64,000 bases of DNA, taken from NCBI GenBank assembly GCA_027364735.1, contig DAHXOT010000044.1:62001-126000 (forward strand). The letters are read 5' to 3'. Below the pieces are notes generated by a model. The model was given only the letters and a program-made list of their open reading frames with translations, was not told the origin of the DNA and made no database searches. Both the position numbers and the translations under genes were made by a program. Origin of the DNA: Hydrotalea sp. Lineage in GTDB: Bacteria > Bacteroidota > Bacteroidia > Chitinophagales > Chitinophagaceae. Shown piece by piece: positions 49,688 through 59,610 of the stretch (its first letter is position 1; each line of letters starts with the position of its first letter).

Positions 49688-50143
49688 TTATGAACAAGCA
49701 ATTTTGTTTACACGATTGGTATGCCGGCCAGCTTCGAATGCAGTTTGCATAAAATTTTGAATCATTTCTACAGCCAACGATACTGCAACAAATCTTGCAG
49801 GAATACATATAATATTGGCATCGTTATGCATACGAACCAATTTAGCAACATCATTGTCCCAACACAAACCAGCACGCACTTGCTGATGTTTATTGGCTGT
49901 AATTGCAACGCCATTGGCACTGCCGCAAAATAAAATACCAAAAGCTGTTTCTTGAGCTTCTACACTTGCTGCAACGGGATGAGCAAAATCGGGATAATCT
50001 ACCGAGGAAGTATCTTTTGTTCCAAAATCTTTGATAGTAAATCCGTTTTCGGTTAACCATTTTATAGCGGCCTCTTTGTAATAAAATCCTGCATGATCAC
50101 TACCAATAGCAATAGGTTTGTTTGCATTAAAAACTGTTGTCAT
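49688..50143 (-). CDS. rpiB: Ribose-5-phosphate isomerase B
   Basis: The 151-residue enzyme interconverts ribose 5-phosphate and ribulose 5-phosphate in the pentose phosphate pathway. Key parts are SDHAGFYYKEAA, DFGTKDTSSVDYPDFA, and the catalytic Cys segment FGILFCGSANGVAITANKH. The length is normal. It lies 34 bp upstream of the M28 peptidase gene and is probably co-transcribed. Confidence 0.95.
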   Translation of the reverse strand: MTTVFNANKPIAIGSDHAGFYYKEAAIKWLTENGFTIKDFGTKDTSSVDYPDFAHPVAASVEAQETAFGILFCGSANGVAITANKHQQVRAGLCWDNDVAKLVRMHNDANIICIPARFVAVSLAVEMIQNFMQTAFEAGRHTNRVNKIACS

Positions 50144-50238
50144 TATATTTTTTTTTGAAATTTTTTTTCAATTATCATTTTATAACTTTCCGAGTACAAA
50201 GTTTTACTGATTAAAGAAACAGACTAAATTAATGATAG

Positions 50239-51357
50239 TTACAAGGTTTCTAAAAGTGGTATTTTAATAGTTACAGTGGTACCTTTTTCTTCGGCCGTTT
50301 GAATTTGTAACTGGCAATGATTAAATGCAGCCAATTGTTTAGTTAAATAAAGACCAATACCTAAACCTTGTTGCTCAAATCGCTTTCTATTAAACTGCTT
50401 AAACGCATTTATTTCTTCTACATTATTAAGTGCAAAACCCACTCCTTCATCGGCAATGGTAAATACATATACATCATTCACTTTTTTACCGGTTACAATT
50501 ACTTTTAATCCTGCTTTAGAAAACTTTAATGCATTATCGGTTAATTCAATTAAAATTCTAAGTAAATATTCAAAACTAATAGCCAATTCTTGTGGTGCAG
50601 TAAATTCTATTTCCAAATCAAGTGGTCTATTGTATATTTCTTTACTAATAGTAACAAGTTCATCTTTAATTTTTTGATGCCAGAAAGATCCGGATTGCCC
50701 ATTGGTAAACATGCTTTCTAATTCGGGATGAATTTCGGCTCTCTTAATTTCTTCATACAACATTAAATTAGAGAGCGAATGATTTAAACGAATGGAAGAT
50801 TTTAGAATAGATACCAACAAATCGTGTACTTGTTTTTCGCTGAAAGATTTTCCGGCAGATATTAATAAATTCAATCCTCCAACTATACCGTGCAAAGGAG
50901 TATTAAACTCATGATAATAAGTTGAAAAAACAGTAGTATCTAATTCGTGTTTTACTTTATTATATTGTATGCCTAACTTTTCTTGGCGTTTTAATCTTGC
51001 TTCAATTGAATTTACCAATTCCTTTGCCGTAAAGGGTTTGGTAATATAATCATCGGCACCCATTTCCATACCATGCCGCACATCGTTTTTATCAATTTTA
51101 GCTGTTAAAAAAATAAATGGAGTACTTTGAATGGTTGAAGTTTGACGAACCTGTTCTAAAACCTTAAAGCCATCCATTTTAGGCATCATAATATCGCATA
51201 AAATAAGGTTGGGCCTAAAATCAATTGCTTCTAATACACCTTGCTTTCCATTTATGGCCGATCGTACACTATATCCTTTTGCCTCTAAGAGTTCTTGCAT
51301 GTTTTCTCGAATGTACTGCTCATCTTCAATTACTAAAATTTTGGTCTTATTTGCCAT
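50239..51357 (-). CDS. Receiver-first hybrid histidine kinase
   Basis: The 372-residue soluble protein has an N-terminal receiver domain (1-125; acidic pocket EDE, phosphoacceptor Asp55 in LCDIMMPKMDG, Lys107 in TKPF). A short helix leads to a histidine kinase part with a likely phosphoacceptor His149 in YYHEFNTPLHGIVGG and a HATPase (NALKFSKAGL, DEGVGFALN, GLGIGLYL). There is no DNA-binding domain. It is 3 bp downstream of a PAS kinase, so the likely flow is from that kinase to this receiver, which then modulates its own kinase activity. Confidence 0.92.
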   Translation of the reverse strand: MANKTKILVIEDEQYIRENMQELLEAKGYSVRSAINGKQGVLEAIDFRPNLILCDIMMPKMDGFKVLEQVRQTSTIQSTPFIFLTAKIDKNDVRHGMEMGADDYITKPFTAKELVNSIEARLKRQEKLGIQYNKVKHELDTTVFSTYYHEFNTPLHGIVGGLNLLISAGKSFSEKQVHDLLVSILKSSIRLNHSLSNLMLYEEIKRAEIHPELESMFTNGQSGSFWHQKIKDELVTISKEIYNRPLDLEIEFTAPQELAISFEYLLRILIELTDNALKFSKAGLKVIVTGKKVNDVYVFTIADEGVGFALNNVEEINAFKQFNRKRFEQQGLGIGLYLTKQLAAFNHCQLQIQTAEEKGTTVTIKIPLLETL

Positions 51358-51360
51358 CTG

Positions 51361-52515
51361 TTACAAGTTGTTTATTAAAGGTAAAGAAATTGTAACTGTA
51401 GTTCCTTTATTCACTTCACTTACCACAAAAATTTGTCCTTTATGCTCGTCAATAAAATCTTTTACTATTGATAATCCTAATCCTGTTCCTTCAATTTCAT
51501 AGGTATTTGCTGCTCGAAAAAAAGGTTGAAAAAGATTGGGCAAATCTGATTCGGGAATTCCAATTCCATAATCGGTTATAGCAATAGTTACCGATTCGTA
51601 TTCGAATTGAATTTGCATTTCTACATTTCCTTTATTTGAATATTTATAGGCGTTGTTAAGTATATTTTCGATACAATGCCCTATTAACTTTGGATCGAAA
51701 GAAAGTAATTGTTTTTTACCAATAACAGTTAGGCTTATTTTTCGGCTTTCGGGAAAACGAGTATTGAATTTATTGTTAATTATTTCTTCGCAAAAACTAA
51801 CAAGGTCTAAAATTTCCGGATTAAAGGGAGTTCTTTTTGCACCTGCTCTACCCAATAATAAAATATCATTCATTAAATCTTGCAAACGCTGTACCTCACC
51901 TTCAATTCGCTGAAATTGTTTATAAAATGGAGTTCTTTTTTCTTCCGGCAAACCATCTAAATACATCTCCATTATTTCTACACCACTTTGAATAATGGTA
52001 AGTGGTGTTCTGAATTGATGAGATGCTGTAGAAATAAAACCTGCCCTCAATTCATTCAGTTGTCTTTCTCTTTGAAGTGATTTTTCTAGTTCGTATAATA
52101 GTTTTTCTCGTTCTGAAATATCTCTTAAAACACAGAGTAAATAATTTTTTTCTTTATAGGTATACAGTACTGTAGAGAATTCGAATGGCAAAGAATTTTC
52201 ATCGCCTTTAGTAGGAAAAAAAATTTGTTTATTACTCGTTTGAACCGAGCTACGACTGGCATGTTTTATTAATTCAAAATATCTTTTACGCTTCGATAAA
52301 GGCCATGTTTTAAAATTTTGGCCTTCCCAATCTTTTCTGCTGTAGCCCAATATTTCAATAGAGTTGCTAACGTTTTCAATAATGCCTTTATCAATATCAA
52401 TGGTAAAAATAATTTCGCGTAAGTTTCTGAAAATGGTAACTAATTTTTCAAAGTTCTCCCTTAAGGCATCTACCTGTAATTGAGAATCATCGATATTTGA
52501 AAAATCGGAAAACAT
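51361..52515 (-). CDS. PAS-domain sensor histidine kinase
   Basis: The 384-residue soluble kinase has a PAS domain (about 30-135, with LGYSRKDWEG), a coiled linker, a dimerisation helix with His166 in STASHQFRTPLTIIQ, and a HATPase (NAYKYSNKG, DYGIGIPES, GTGLGLSIV). The signal is cytoplasmic and unknown. It forms a unit with the receiver-first kinase 3 bp downstream and lies 19 bp after the CNNM/CorC gene on the same strand. Confidence 0.93.
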   Translation of the reverse strand: MFSDFSNIDDSQLQVDALRENFEKLVTIFRNLREIIFTIDIDKGIIENVSNSIEILGYSRKDWEGQNFKTWPLSKRKRYFELIKHASRSSVQTSNKQIFFPTKGDENSLPFEFSTVLYTYKEKNYLLCVLRDISEREKLLYELEKSLQRERQLNELRAGFISTASHQFRTPLTIIQSGVEIMEMYLDGLPEEKRTPFYKQFQRIEGEVQRLQDLMNDILLLGRAGAKRTPFNPEILDLVSFCEEIINNKFNTRFPESRKISLTVIGKKQLLSFDPKLIGHCIENILNNAYKYSNKGNVEMQIQFEYESVTIAITDYGIGIPESDLPNLFQPFFRAANTYEIEGTGLGLSIVKDFIDEHKGQIFVVSEVNKGTTVTISLPLINNL

Positions 52516-52534
52516 TGATGTATGAGTGATTACA

Positions 52535-53806
52535 CTATTTTAGTTTTTTAAGTTTTACCATTTCAATTCTGGTATCGCTTACGTTTAAAATATCGAATTG
52601 ATAATGATCGATAATTATTTTTTCTTTAGGTTTTGGAATTGTTTCGTGGCTGTTAATAATATATCCGCTTAATGTTTCTGATTCAGATTGTGGAAAATCG
52701 AAATCGTATTTTTCTCTTAAATAATCTAACTCTAATCTTCCGCTTAAAATAAATTCATCTTCCGAAAGTTGTTTTTCAACAAATTCTTCTACATCATATT
52801 CATCTTTTATTTCGCCAAAAATTTCTTCTAATACATCTTCCATTGTTACAATGCCGGCTGTGCCACCAAACTCATCTACCACCCATGCAATACTTTTTCT
52901 TTCTTTGGTAAATTTATTCATTAAATCGGTTGCACTCATACTTTCCGGAACTACCGATATGGGCAATAAAATATCTTTAATGGATGTTGGTTTTTTAAAC
53001 ATATCTAACTGATGTATATAGCCCAGTACATCATCAATATTGTCCTTATATACAATTAACTTACTTAGTTTAGTATTAATAAAATGTTGGGTAACTTCTT
53101 CAATACCGGTTTCTATATCTATAGCTTCTATTTCTGTTCTTGGAACTAAACATTGCCTTATTTTAACCAGTGGAAGACTTAAAGCATTTTCGAAAAGTTC
53201 TGTATTTAATTCTGGATTATCTTCATCCTGATCTTTATTTTGCTGAAAGAAATGTTCTAAATCTACCTTACTAAAAACTTCATTTTTATCTTTAATATGC
53301 ACGTTAAATAAATACTTCAAAATCCATTGAGCAATACCTACAAAAAAGTTAGCCAATGGCTGAAATAAATTGTGAAAAAATTTGGCTATTGGGGCAAAGG
53401 TGGTTAATAAGCTATCGTTTCTTGCTCTAAATATTGCCTTTGGAATAAACTCACCGAAAATTAAGACAACTAAAGTAGAAAAAAGTGTATCGAAAATAAG
53501 GTTCAAGTATTTGTTATTGATATGAAAATATTTTCCTACCGGATCCCATAAAGTTTGATTCAATAGTTCATCAAATAACAATCCATATATTACTAAAAAA
53601 ATATTGATACCAATTAAGCAAGTACCTATAAATTTGGCTTGCTCTTCTAAAAATCCGGCTAAAATAATTCCACCTTTTTTGCCTTGCTTTTTCTTTAATT
53701 CAATACTTAATCTGTTGGCTCCTATAAATGCAATTTCGTAACCGGCAAAAAAGCCAATAAATATCAAGCTAACGATGATAAGAATAACCGTTGTTATTTC
53801 GCTCAT
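52535..53806 (-). CDS. CNNM/CorC-type hemolysin family transporter (DUF21-CBS-CorC)
   Basis: The 423-residue membrane protein has a DUF21 domain with about four transmembrane segments (1-190), two CBS domains (about 210-340; IDIETGIEEV, WVVDEFGGTAGIVTMEDVLEEIFGEI) and a C-terminal CorC_HlyC domain. The family is linked to magnesium or cobalt efflux; GldE of gliding motility in Bacteroidota is also of this type, but the context here gives no gliding genes. It is first in a row with the two kinases. Confidence 0.9.
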   Translation of the reverse strand: MSEITTVILIIVSLIFIGFFAGYEIAFIGANRLSIELKKKQGKKGGIILAGFLEEQAKFIGTCLIGINIFLVIYGLLFDELLNQTLWDPVGKYFHINNKYLNLIFDTLFSTLVVLIFGEFIPKAIFRARNDSLLTTFAPIAKFFHNLFQPLANFFVGIAQWILKYLFNVHIKDKNEVFSKVDLEHFFQQNKDQDEDNPELNTELFENALSLPLVKIRQCLVPRTEIEAIDIETGIEEVTQHFINTKLSKLIVYKDNIDDVLGYIHQLDMFKKPTSIKDILLPISVVPESMSATDLMNKFTKERKSIAWVVDEFGGTAGIVTMEDVLEEIFGEIKDEYDVEEFVEKQLSEDEFILSGRLELDYLREKYDFDFPQSESETLSGYIINSHETIPKPKEKIIIDHYQFDILNVSDTRIEMVKLKKLK

Positions 53807-53910
53807 GCCACGAAAATAAAATAACTAATGCATACTACAAAAGAAGCTGTAGTGTAATAACAGCTATAAACAAAGGGTTTAGATTAGTTTTTAACCAACT
53901 TGTGAGTAAG

Positions 53911-54984
53911 TTATTTAAAGTCGATGGTACAGTTGGCACATTTTATTTGAACTTTTGTTCCGTTTCCTTTTCCATTTTTTATGTTTACTAAGTTGCCTGT
54001 ATCATTGGCGTTATTATTCACAAGATCGGCTGTTGCATCATCGGGGTAAACGGTATTATACATGCCGGTTACACTTATTGCATAATCCTTTAAATTTTTT
54101 ATGGGCAATCGTAAATTAGCATATTTGTTATCGAACTTAATTGCATTAACGGTTGATGTAATATTTTTTACTTTAACGTCCGCATTAGTACCTGTAATAT
54201 CAATCAATGTATTTAATTTAGAAATGCGGAGGTTGCCGTAATTTTTTCTTCCTACAATTTTATCTACTGCATCTATTTCATATTCATCATTAGTACTTAT
54301 AAAATTTAAATTTTTTGCAGTTCCTATTTCAACATTCGAATATTTGGTATCTAAATCTGTTTCATTTATTGAATTAATTGTAAGGTTACCGTTTGAAAAA
54401 TCAATATCGCCAGTTACAATATCTCCAATGGTTGAATTGCCATATTTAGAAATTAGTCTTAGCTCTTTTGCAGCTTCCAAGTCAAGATTAGCATTGGTAA
54501 TATCAATATCTACATTATTAAAATTATTTTTACAAAACAAATTAGCATATTTAACATCAACAGAAATTTTTGCCGATTGAGGTAAATAAATAATAATATT
54601 TTTCTTTGAATTTAATGGCACAACACTTCCCAACGCACTACTAACTGAATTTGATTGTTCACTTAAATTATAGCTTGATCCGTAGGAACTTTCTTTAATA
54701 TTAATATTAAAACTTGAGCTCATTTCGTGTACTGTAATGCCCATTTTTTCAAGTAACACCTCATTCTCATTATCATCTTTTAATGCAGTTGTTACAATTT
54801 TTATTTTATCTTCTTTCCAAGCTTCAAGAGTAATGTTTCTATTGGTTGAAGAAATTCGGATATTTTTTCCGCTGAATTTATATTCGGCAATTGCCCTATC
54901 GTTTGGGCCTTGCTTTTGTGCAAACGAATTAGTATTTATTATTGCTACTATCATTGCAACGAAAAGTAAAATAGACTTTTTCAT
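53911..54984 (-). CDS. Secreted DUF4097-like beta-repeat protein
   Basis: The 357-residue protein has a signal peptide (MKKSILLFVAMIVAIINTNSFAQ) and repeated short beta strands (ISVDVKYANLFCKNN, VDIDITNANLDLE, LRISKLNTLIDI), as in DUF4097 or head-GIN adhesin-like proteins. A CANCT stretch near the C-terminus has two cysteines. The gene is 9 bp after an anti-sigma-like gene, which is in turn overlapped with an ECF sigma gene, so it belongs to that operon. It may be the envelope sensor or output of that system. Function unknown. Confidence 0.75.
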   Translation of the reverse strand: MKKSILLFVAMIVAIINTNSFAQKQGPNDRAIAEYKFSGKNIRISSTNRNITLEAWKEDKIKIVTTALKDDNENEVLLEKMGITVHEMSSSFNINIKESSYGSSYNLSEQSNSVSSALGSVVPLNSKKNIIIYLPQSAKISVDVKYANLFCKNNFNNVDIDITNANLDLEAAKELRLISKYGNSTIGDIVTGDIDFSNGNLTINSINETDLDTKYSNVEIGTAKNLNFISTNDEYEIDAVDKIVGRKNYGNLRISKLNTLIDITGTNADVKVKNITSTVNAIKFDNKYANLRLPIKNLKDYAISVTGMYNTVYPDDATADLVNNNANDTGNLVNIKNGKGNGTKVQIKCANCTIDFK

Positions 54985-54993
54985 GTTTTATTT

Positions 54994-55737
54994 TTAAAGA
55001 TGTAAGAAATAGTTTTTTTGAATAGCTGTTGTTTTCCTTTGCTGTTTAAATCGTGTATTAGTTTTATTAATTTCTTTTTGCAAGCTTTGTAATACTAATA
55101 ATTTTTGTTTATACATATTTATTATTTGCAAAAGCATTTCATTAGATAATCCATTTGCTATTATATCTTTTTTTATGCTTTTTTCATCTTCATCTAATTG
55201 ATGTATTTGCAAATAAAAATTATTAAAGTAAGCCGGACTTTCGGCAAAAATGGGTGTTTTACTTACTTTATCTGTTTGCAAAGCAATTAATGTAGCAAAG
55301 CTTTTATCAACAGATTGAATTAAAGTATTTTCAGTATTGCTACTATCTTTTACTTTCATTTTTTCAGTTTCAAATTGTATTGCAGAAGTTTCTGTTTTTT
55401 GTAAATTAGTGTTACGCACAGCATGCTTTATTGTTGTAGCAATAACTATTTTTTTGTTATTAGTAGCTGCTATTAAATTGGTATCCGTCTTTTTTTGTAC
55501 AACTGCTATATTATTTTTTATTGTAGGTTTTTCATTTACAAAATACTTCGTTACAATTACAATAAGCCCAATCAAACAAGCAGCAATAACATACCGAAAT
55601 ATGCTGTAAAAAACTGTAGGCTTACGTTCATCATCTACACTTAATTGTGTATTAATTGCTTTCCATACTTCTTTTGATGGAATATCAGTATCCAACTCAT
55701 TAGTATGCTCCTGTATATATTGTTTAAATTTGTCCAT
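54994..55737 (-). CDS. Putative anti-sigma factor, single-pass membrane protein
   Basis: The 247-residue protein has a cytoplasmic N-terminus with IPSKEVWKAINTQL, one membrane segment (about 46-67, YVIAACLIGLIVIV) and a periplasmic, lysine- and threonine-rich C-terminal part. The arrangement fits a membrane anti-sigma factor. It overlaps the sigma gene by 14 bp, indicating translational coupling. No zinc anti-sigma HxxxCxxC motif is visible, so the sigma-binding mode would be of another type. Confidence 0.75.
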   Translation of the reverse strand: MDKFKQYIQEHTNELDTDIPSKEVWKAINTQLSVDDERKPTVFYSIFRYVIAACLIGLIVIVTKYFVNEKPTIKNNIAVVQKKTDTNLIAATNNKKIVIATTIKHAVRNTNLQKTETSAIQFETEKMKVKDSSNTENTLIQSVDKSFATLIALQTDKVSKTPIFAESPAYFNNFYLQIHQLDEDEKSIKKDIIANGLSNEMLLQIINMYKQKLLVLQSLQKEINKTNTRFKQQRKTTAIQKNYFLHL

Positions 55738-56284
55738 TTAACTGTAATTCTGCTGTAATTTTCTCTTTTAATAATTTTTTTGCTCTATTATATTGACTTT
55801 TACTAGTGCCTTCGCTAATGTTTAGTTGCTGTGCAATTTCAGTATGAGTAAAATTTTCAATTACAAATAAGTTAAATACCTGTTTGCAGCCATTTGGCAA
55901 ATTCTTTATTGCCTTATCAATCACTTCTATATTCACTTCCTTCCACCATTCAAATTCATCTTTCGCATCAGCAATATCATAATACATATCTTTCCACTCA
56001 TTCCACTGAATTTGTTTTTTACAAAATCGAATACATTCATTTACCACAATGGTTTTTAACCAACCTGCAAATCTTTTTTCATCTTTTATTTGATGCAAGT
56101 TTTTAAATGCAATTACAAAACTTTCTTGCAAAACATCTTCAGCATCTGCAATACTATTGGTCATTCGCACACAAATGTTAAACATGGCTTTACTAAATTG
56201 TTCATACAATTGCGACATTGCATGAGTATCGCCATTTTGTGCTTTTTGCACCCATAATTCGTTTATTACTATTGCCTGTTTCAA
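55724..56284 (-). CDS. RNA polymerase ECF sigma factor
   Basis: The 186-residue protein has sigma region 2 (MSQLYEQFSKAMFNICVRMT, then DAEDVLQESFVIAFKNL) and region 4 (LPNGCKQVFNLFVIENFTHTEIAQQLNISEGTSKSQ). It directs RNA polymerase to an envelope-related regulon. The anti-sigma-like gene overlaps its end, followed by the DUF4097-like protein. The start (ATG 56284) is preceded by a terminator-like hairpin. Confidence 0.95.
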   Translation of the reverse strand: MKQAIVINELWVQKAQNGDTHAMSQLYEQFSKAMFNICVRMTNSIADAEDVLQESFVIAFKNLHQIKDEKRFAGWLKTIVVNECIRFCKKQIQWNEWKDMYYDIADAKDEFEWWKEVNIEVIDKAIKNLPNGCKQVFNLFVIENFTHTEIAQQLNISEGTSKSQYNRAKKLLKEKITAELQLNGQI

Positions 56285-56420
56285 AAGCCTTGTGCAATTA
56301 AGAGTACAAGTTGATAAAAAGGTTGGAAATTATTGTAGATTTTTTTTTACCCAAGCTTCCGCATTTCATGGCATCGCCTGTTGTGTCACTCACTTCGGCA
56401 ATATATCGTTGCCTAACAGC

Positions 56421-56451
56421 AAAATGCCACATCATAAAAATGTGGCATTTT
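56421..56451 (-). terminator. Terminator of bglX, upstream of the sigma operon
   Basis: An 11-bp perfect stem, AAAATGCCACA (56421-56431) with TGTGGCATTTT (56441-56451), closes a 9-nt loop and ends in T on both strands. It lies 35 bp after the GH3 stop codon. Confidence 0.8.
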
Positions 56452-56485
56452 GCAATACTATATATAAAACTTATTTCAATAATTG

Positions 56486-58741
56486 TTATTGTACACTAAA
56501 ATCTTTTTCTAATACATCTTTCGAATTTCCTCCTACAAATATTTTAAAATTTCCTGCTTCTAATTTACTGTTTCCATCAGCATCGTAAAAAGATAAATCT
56601 TTCGCGGTTAAAATAAAACTTAGTTCTTTACTTTCTCCGGCTTTCAGAGCAATTTTTTTAAATGCCTTTAATTCCTTAACCGGACGAATAATAGAAGCTG
56701 CAATATCTCTAATGTATAGTTGTACAACTTCTTCTCCATCTACTTTGCCGGTATTAGCTACAGTTATATTTACTTGCAGTTTGTCTGTTTTTTTAATACT
56801 ACTGCTACTCAATGTTAAATTGCTATATTGATAAGTAGTATAACTTAATCCAAAACCAAAAGGATATAATGGATCATTGGGAATATCGCGATAACGAGAG
56901 AACCAATTTCCTGCATCATCGGTAGCGGTAGGTCTGCCTGTATTAAAATGATTATAATACACAGGAATTTGCCCCACAGCATACGGAAAACTTACCACTG
57001 TTTTACCCGAAGGATTATACAAGCCTGTAACTACATCGGCAACAGCATTACCTGTTTCAGTTCCTAAAATCCAGCAATAAACAATAGAAGAAACCAAATT
57101 ATTTATTTGAGTAAGCACTAATGGTCTACCTGCTGTAACCAATGCCACAATAGGTTTTCCTGTTTTTTGTAAAGCTTTTAATAACTGTACTTCTCCATCG
57201 GCAATTACCGGATTAGCAACAGATCTGTCTTCGCCTGCCAACTTACCGGTTAACCCTACATTTACAAAAACAACATCGGCATTGGCTGTAGCATTAACTG
57301 CTTCATGTATTAAATTATCATTGGTTGAGCCATCAGCTTCATACCCTTTGGCATAAGCAGTTAAAGAGTTGCCAAACTTATTTTTAAATCCATCGTATAT
57401 AGTTACTGCATCATTAGAGGTTCCTTTTCCAACCCAAAAATCAAATAAATCTTCAGGACTATTAGCATAATAACCCACTAATGCAATTTTGGTATTTTTA
57501 TAAACAGGTAAAGTATTGTTGGCATTTTTTAATAACACAATTGATGAATGTGCAGCTTTTAAAGCTTCTTCTCTATTGGCTTTTGTAAAAGTTACATTAG
57601 CTTCTCTTTCTTCATTGCAAAATTTATACGGATCGTCAAATAATCCTAATTTAAACTTATAATATAAAATTTTTCCAACCGCATCATCCACAGTTTGCAT
57701 ACTTACTTTTCCTTCTTTCACCAATTCCGGTATATATTTTACCATTGCTTCGGTTTGCATATCCATCATACTTCCGGCATTAATAGCTTTCATGGCTACA
57801 TCTTTTTTATCGGTAGCATAACCATGTGCAATCATTTCTCCAAAAGAGTTCCAATCGCTTACTAAAAATCCTTTAAATCCCCATTTCTTTTTTAAAATAT
57901 CGGTTACCAAATATTTATTAGCACTTGTAGGTACTCCTTCAAACACATTAAAAGAGTTCATTACAGTGGCGGCACCTGCTTCAACAGCAGCTTTATAAGT
58001 TGGCAAATATTTGTTCCATAACATTACTCGAGAAACATCTACCTCATTATATTCTCTTCCTGCTTCAACGGCACCATACACTGCATAGTGTTTAACACAA
58101 GCCAAAATATGTTCGGCATCATTTAAATTACCTTGAAATCCTTTTACACGAGCTGCAGATAATAAACCGCCATAGTAAGGATCTTCTCCTACACCTTCCA
58201 TAATTCTTCCCCAACGAGGATCGTTAGTTATATCGCACATAGGAGCGAATGTCCAATGAATACCTGCTGCCGCTGCTTCTTTTGCAGCAATAGATGCATT
58301 GATTTCGGCTTGATGCAAATCCCAACTACATGCTTCGGCAAGAGGAATGGGAAATATGGTTTTAAATCCATGTATTACATCAAACCCAAATAAAACAGGA
58401 ATGCCTAATCGGCTTTCTTCTACAGCTATTTTTTGAACTGCTTTTGTTTCTTTAGCACCAATAACATTTAAAAAAGAACCTACTTTTCCTTCTCGCAATT
58501 CATTCATTTTTGCTTTTTCGCCAGGATCATTGGCTGCTGGACCAGTAGCAATTAATCCTGCTAATTGATTTAATTGACCTGCTTTTTCTTGAATCGTCAT
58601 TCGGCCTAATAAATCTTTTACCCGATTTTCAATACTTGCTTTTGCATTTTTATAAACCGGTATTTGAGATTGCTTATTTTGTGCCGAAGAGAAACTGTGA
58701 TACACATTTAAGGCTACAAAAAATAATAATAGTTTTTTCAT
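56486..58741 (-). CDS. bglX: GH3 beta-glucosidase (BglX-like)
   Basis: The 751-residue secreted enzyme (signal peptide MKKLLLFFVALNVYHSFSSA) has the GH3 barrel, an alpha/beta sandwich and a C-terminal fibronectin-III-like domain. The nucleophile Asp lies in GFLVSDWNSFGEM; other landmarks are GWTFAPM-like HWTFAPMCDI, PRWGRIMEGVGEDPYY and KHYAVYGAVEAGREY. AGEDRS is the candidate acid/base region. It cleaves beta-glucosides or related oligosaccharides in the periplasm. It is a single gene between terminators. Confidence 0.93.
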   Translation of the reverse strand: MKKLLLFFVALNVYHSFSSAQNKQSQIPVYKNAKASIENRVKDLLGRMTIQEKAGQLNQLAGLIATGPAANDPGEKAKMNELREGKVGSFLNVIGAKETKAVQKIAVEESRLGIPVLFGFDVIHGFKTIFPIPLAEACSWDLHQAEINASIAAKEAAAAGIHWTFAPMCDITNDPRWGRIMEGVGEDPYYGGLLSAARVKGFQGNLNDAEHILACVKHYAVYGAVEAGREYNEVDVSRVMLWNKYLPTYKAAVEAGAATVMNSFNVFEGVPTSANKYLVTDILKKKWGFKGFLVSDWNSFGEMIAHGYATDKKDVAMKAINAGSMMDMQTEAMVKYIPELVKEGKVSMQTVDDAVGKILYYKFKLGLFDDPYKFCNEEREANVTFTKANREEALKAAHSSIVLLKNANNTLPVYKNTKIALVGYYANSPEDLFDFWVGKGTSNDAVTIYDGFKNKFGNSLTAYAKGYEADGSTNDNLIHEAVNATANADVVFVNVGLTGKLAGEDRSVANPVIADGEVQLLKALQKTGKPIVALVTAGRPLVLTQINNLVSSIVYCWILGTETGNAVADVVTGLYNPSGKTVVSFPYAVGQIPVYYNHFNTGRPTATDDAGNWFSRYRDIPNDPLYPFGFGLSYTTYQYSNLTLSSSSIKKTDKLQVNITVANTGKVDGEEVVQLYIRDIAASIIRPVKELKAFKKIALKAGESKELSFILTAKDLSFYDADGNSKLEAGNFKIFVGGNSKDVLEKDFSVQ

Positions 58742-58836
58742 ATAATATCAATATGGTGAAAAATAGAGGTTAAAGTTATTTCAAGTTTTATTACTAACCT
58801 TTTCTTTTATCATTTTTGCAATTAGAATATAACTGA

Positions 58837-59595
58837 ATGACAAAAGAATATCATAATTTAAAAAAATTTTTAGACCAAAAGGTGGCAGTTTATAACCAAA
58901 GTACATTTATAAAAACCGATCCTATCTCCATTCCACATTTATTTTCTCAAAAACAAGATATTGAAATAGCAGCATTTTTTGCAGCCATTTTTGCATGGGG
59001 TAATAGAATAACTATTATTAATAAAGCGAAAGAATTAATGAATAGAATGGATTTTGCTCCTTACCATTTTTGCTTAAACCCTAATTATAAAAAACTGCTT
59101 GGCTTTAAACACAGAACATTTAACGATACCGATATTTTATATTTTGTTGAATTTTTGCATCATCATTATACAAACAATTCTTCTTTAGAAACAGCTTTTT
59201 CAAAACATGGCAATACAATAGAAGAAATGCTTAATGGGTTTTATAATTGCTTTTTTTCTTTGGAAGATGCACCTTTAAGAACACGAAAACACATTGCATC
59301 GCCCATAAAAAAATCGAATTGCAAAAGGCTAAATATGTTTTTACGATGGATGGTACGAACAGATAATAATTGTGTTGATTTTGGGCTATGGAAAGAAATA
59401 AAACCATCGCAATTAATTTGCCCAATTGACGTGCATGTGGCCAGAGTTGCTAAACGTTTTAACTTATTAACACGACAACAAATAGATTGGCAAGCTGCAT
59501 TGGAATTAACCGAATACTTACGAACTTTAGATGCCGATGATCCAATAAAATATGACTTTGCTTTATTTGGTTTAGGCGTAATGGAAAAATATTAA
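58837..59595 (+). CDS. TIGR02757/DUF2400 family protein
   Basis: The 252-residue protein belongs to a widespread family with an HhH-like helical fold. Visible conserved parts are FFAAIFAWGNRITIINKAKELM, RWMVRTDNNCVDFGLWKEI, LICPIDVHVARVAKRFNLL and PIKYDFALFGLGV. The PIDVHVARVA segment resembles that of DNA glycosylase-like helical domains, but function is not known. A small gene follows after 15 bp. Confidence 0.88.
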   Translation: MTKEYHNLKKFLDQKVAVYNQSTFIKTDPISIPHLFSQKQDIEIAAFFAAIFAWGNRITIINKAKELMNRMDFAPYHFCLNPNYKKLLGFKHRTFNDTDILYFVEFLHHHYTNNSSLETAFSKHGNTIEEMLNGFYNCFFSLEDAPLRTRKHIASPIKKSNCKRLNMFLRWMVRTDNNCVDFGLWKEIKPSQLICPIDVHVARVAKRFNLLTRQQIDWQAALELTEYLRTLDADDPIKYDFALFGLGVMEKY

Positions 59596-59610
59596 TTGCA
59601 ATAAAATTAA

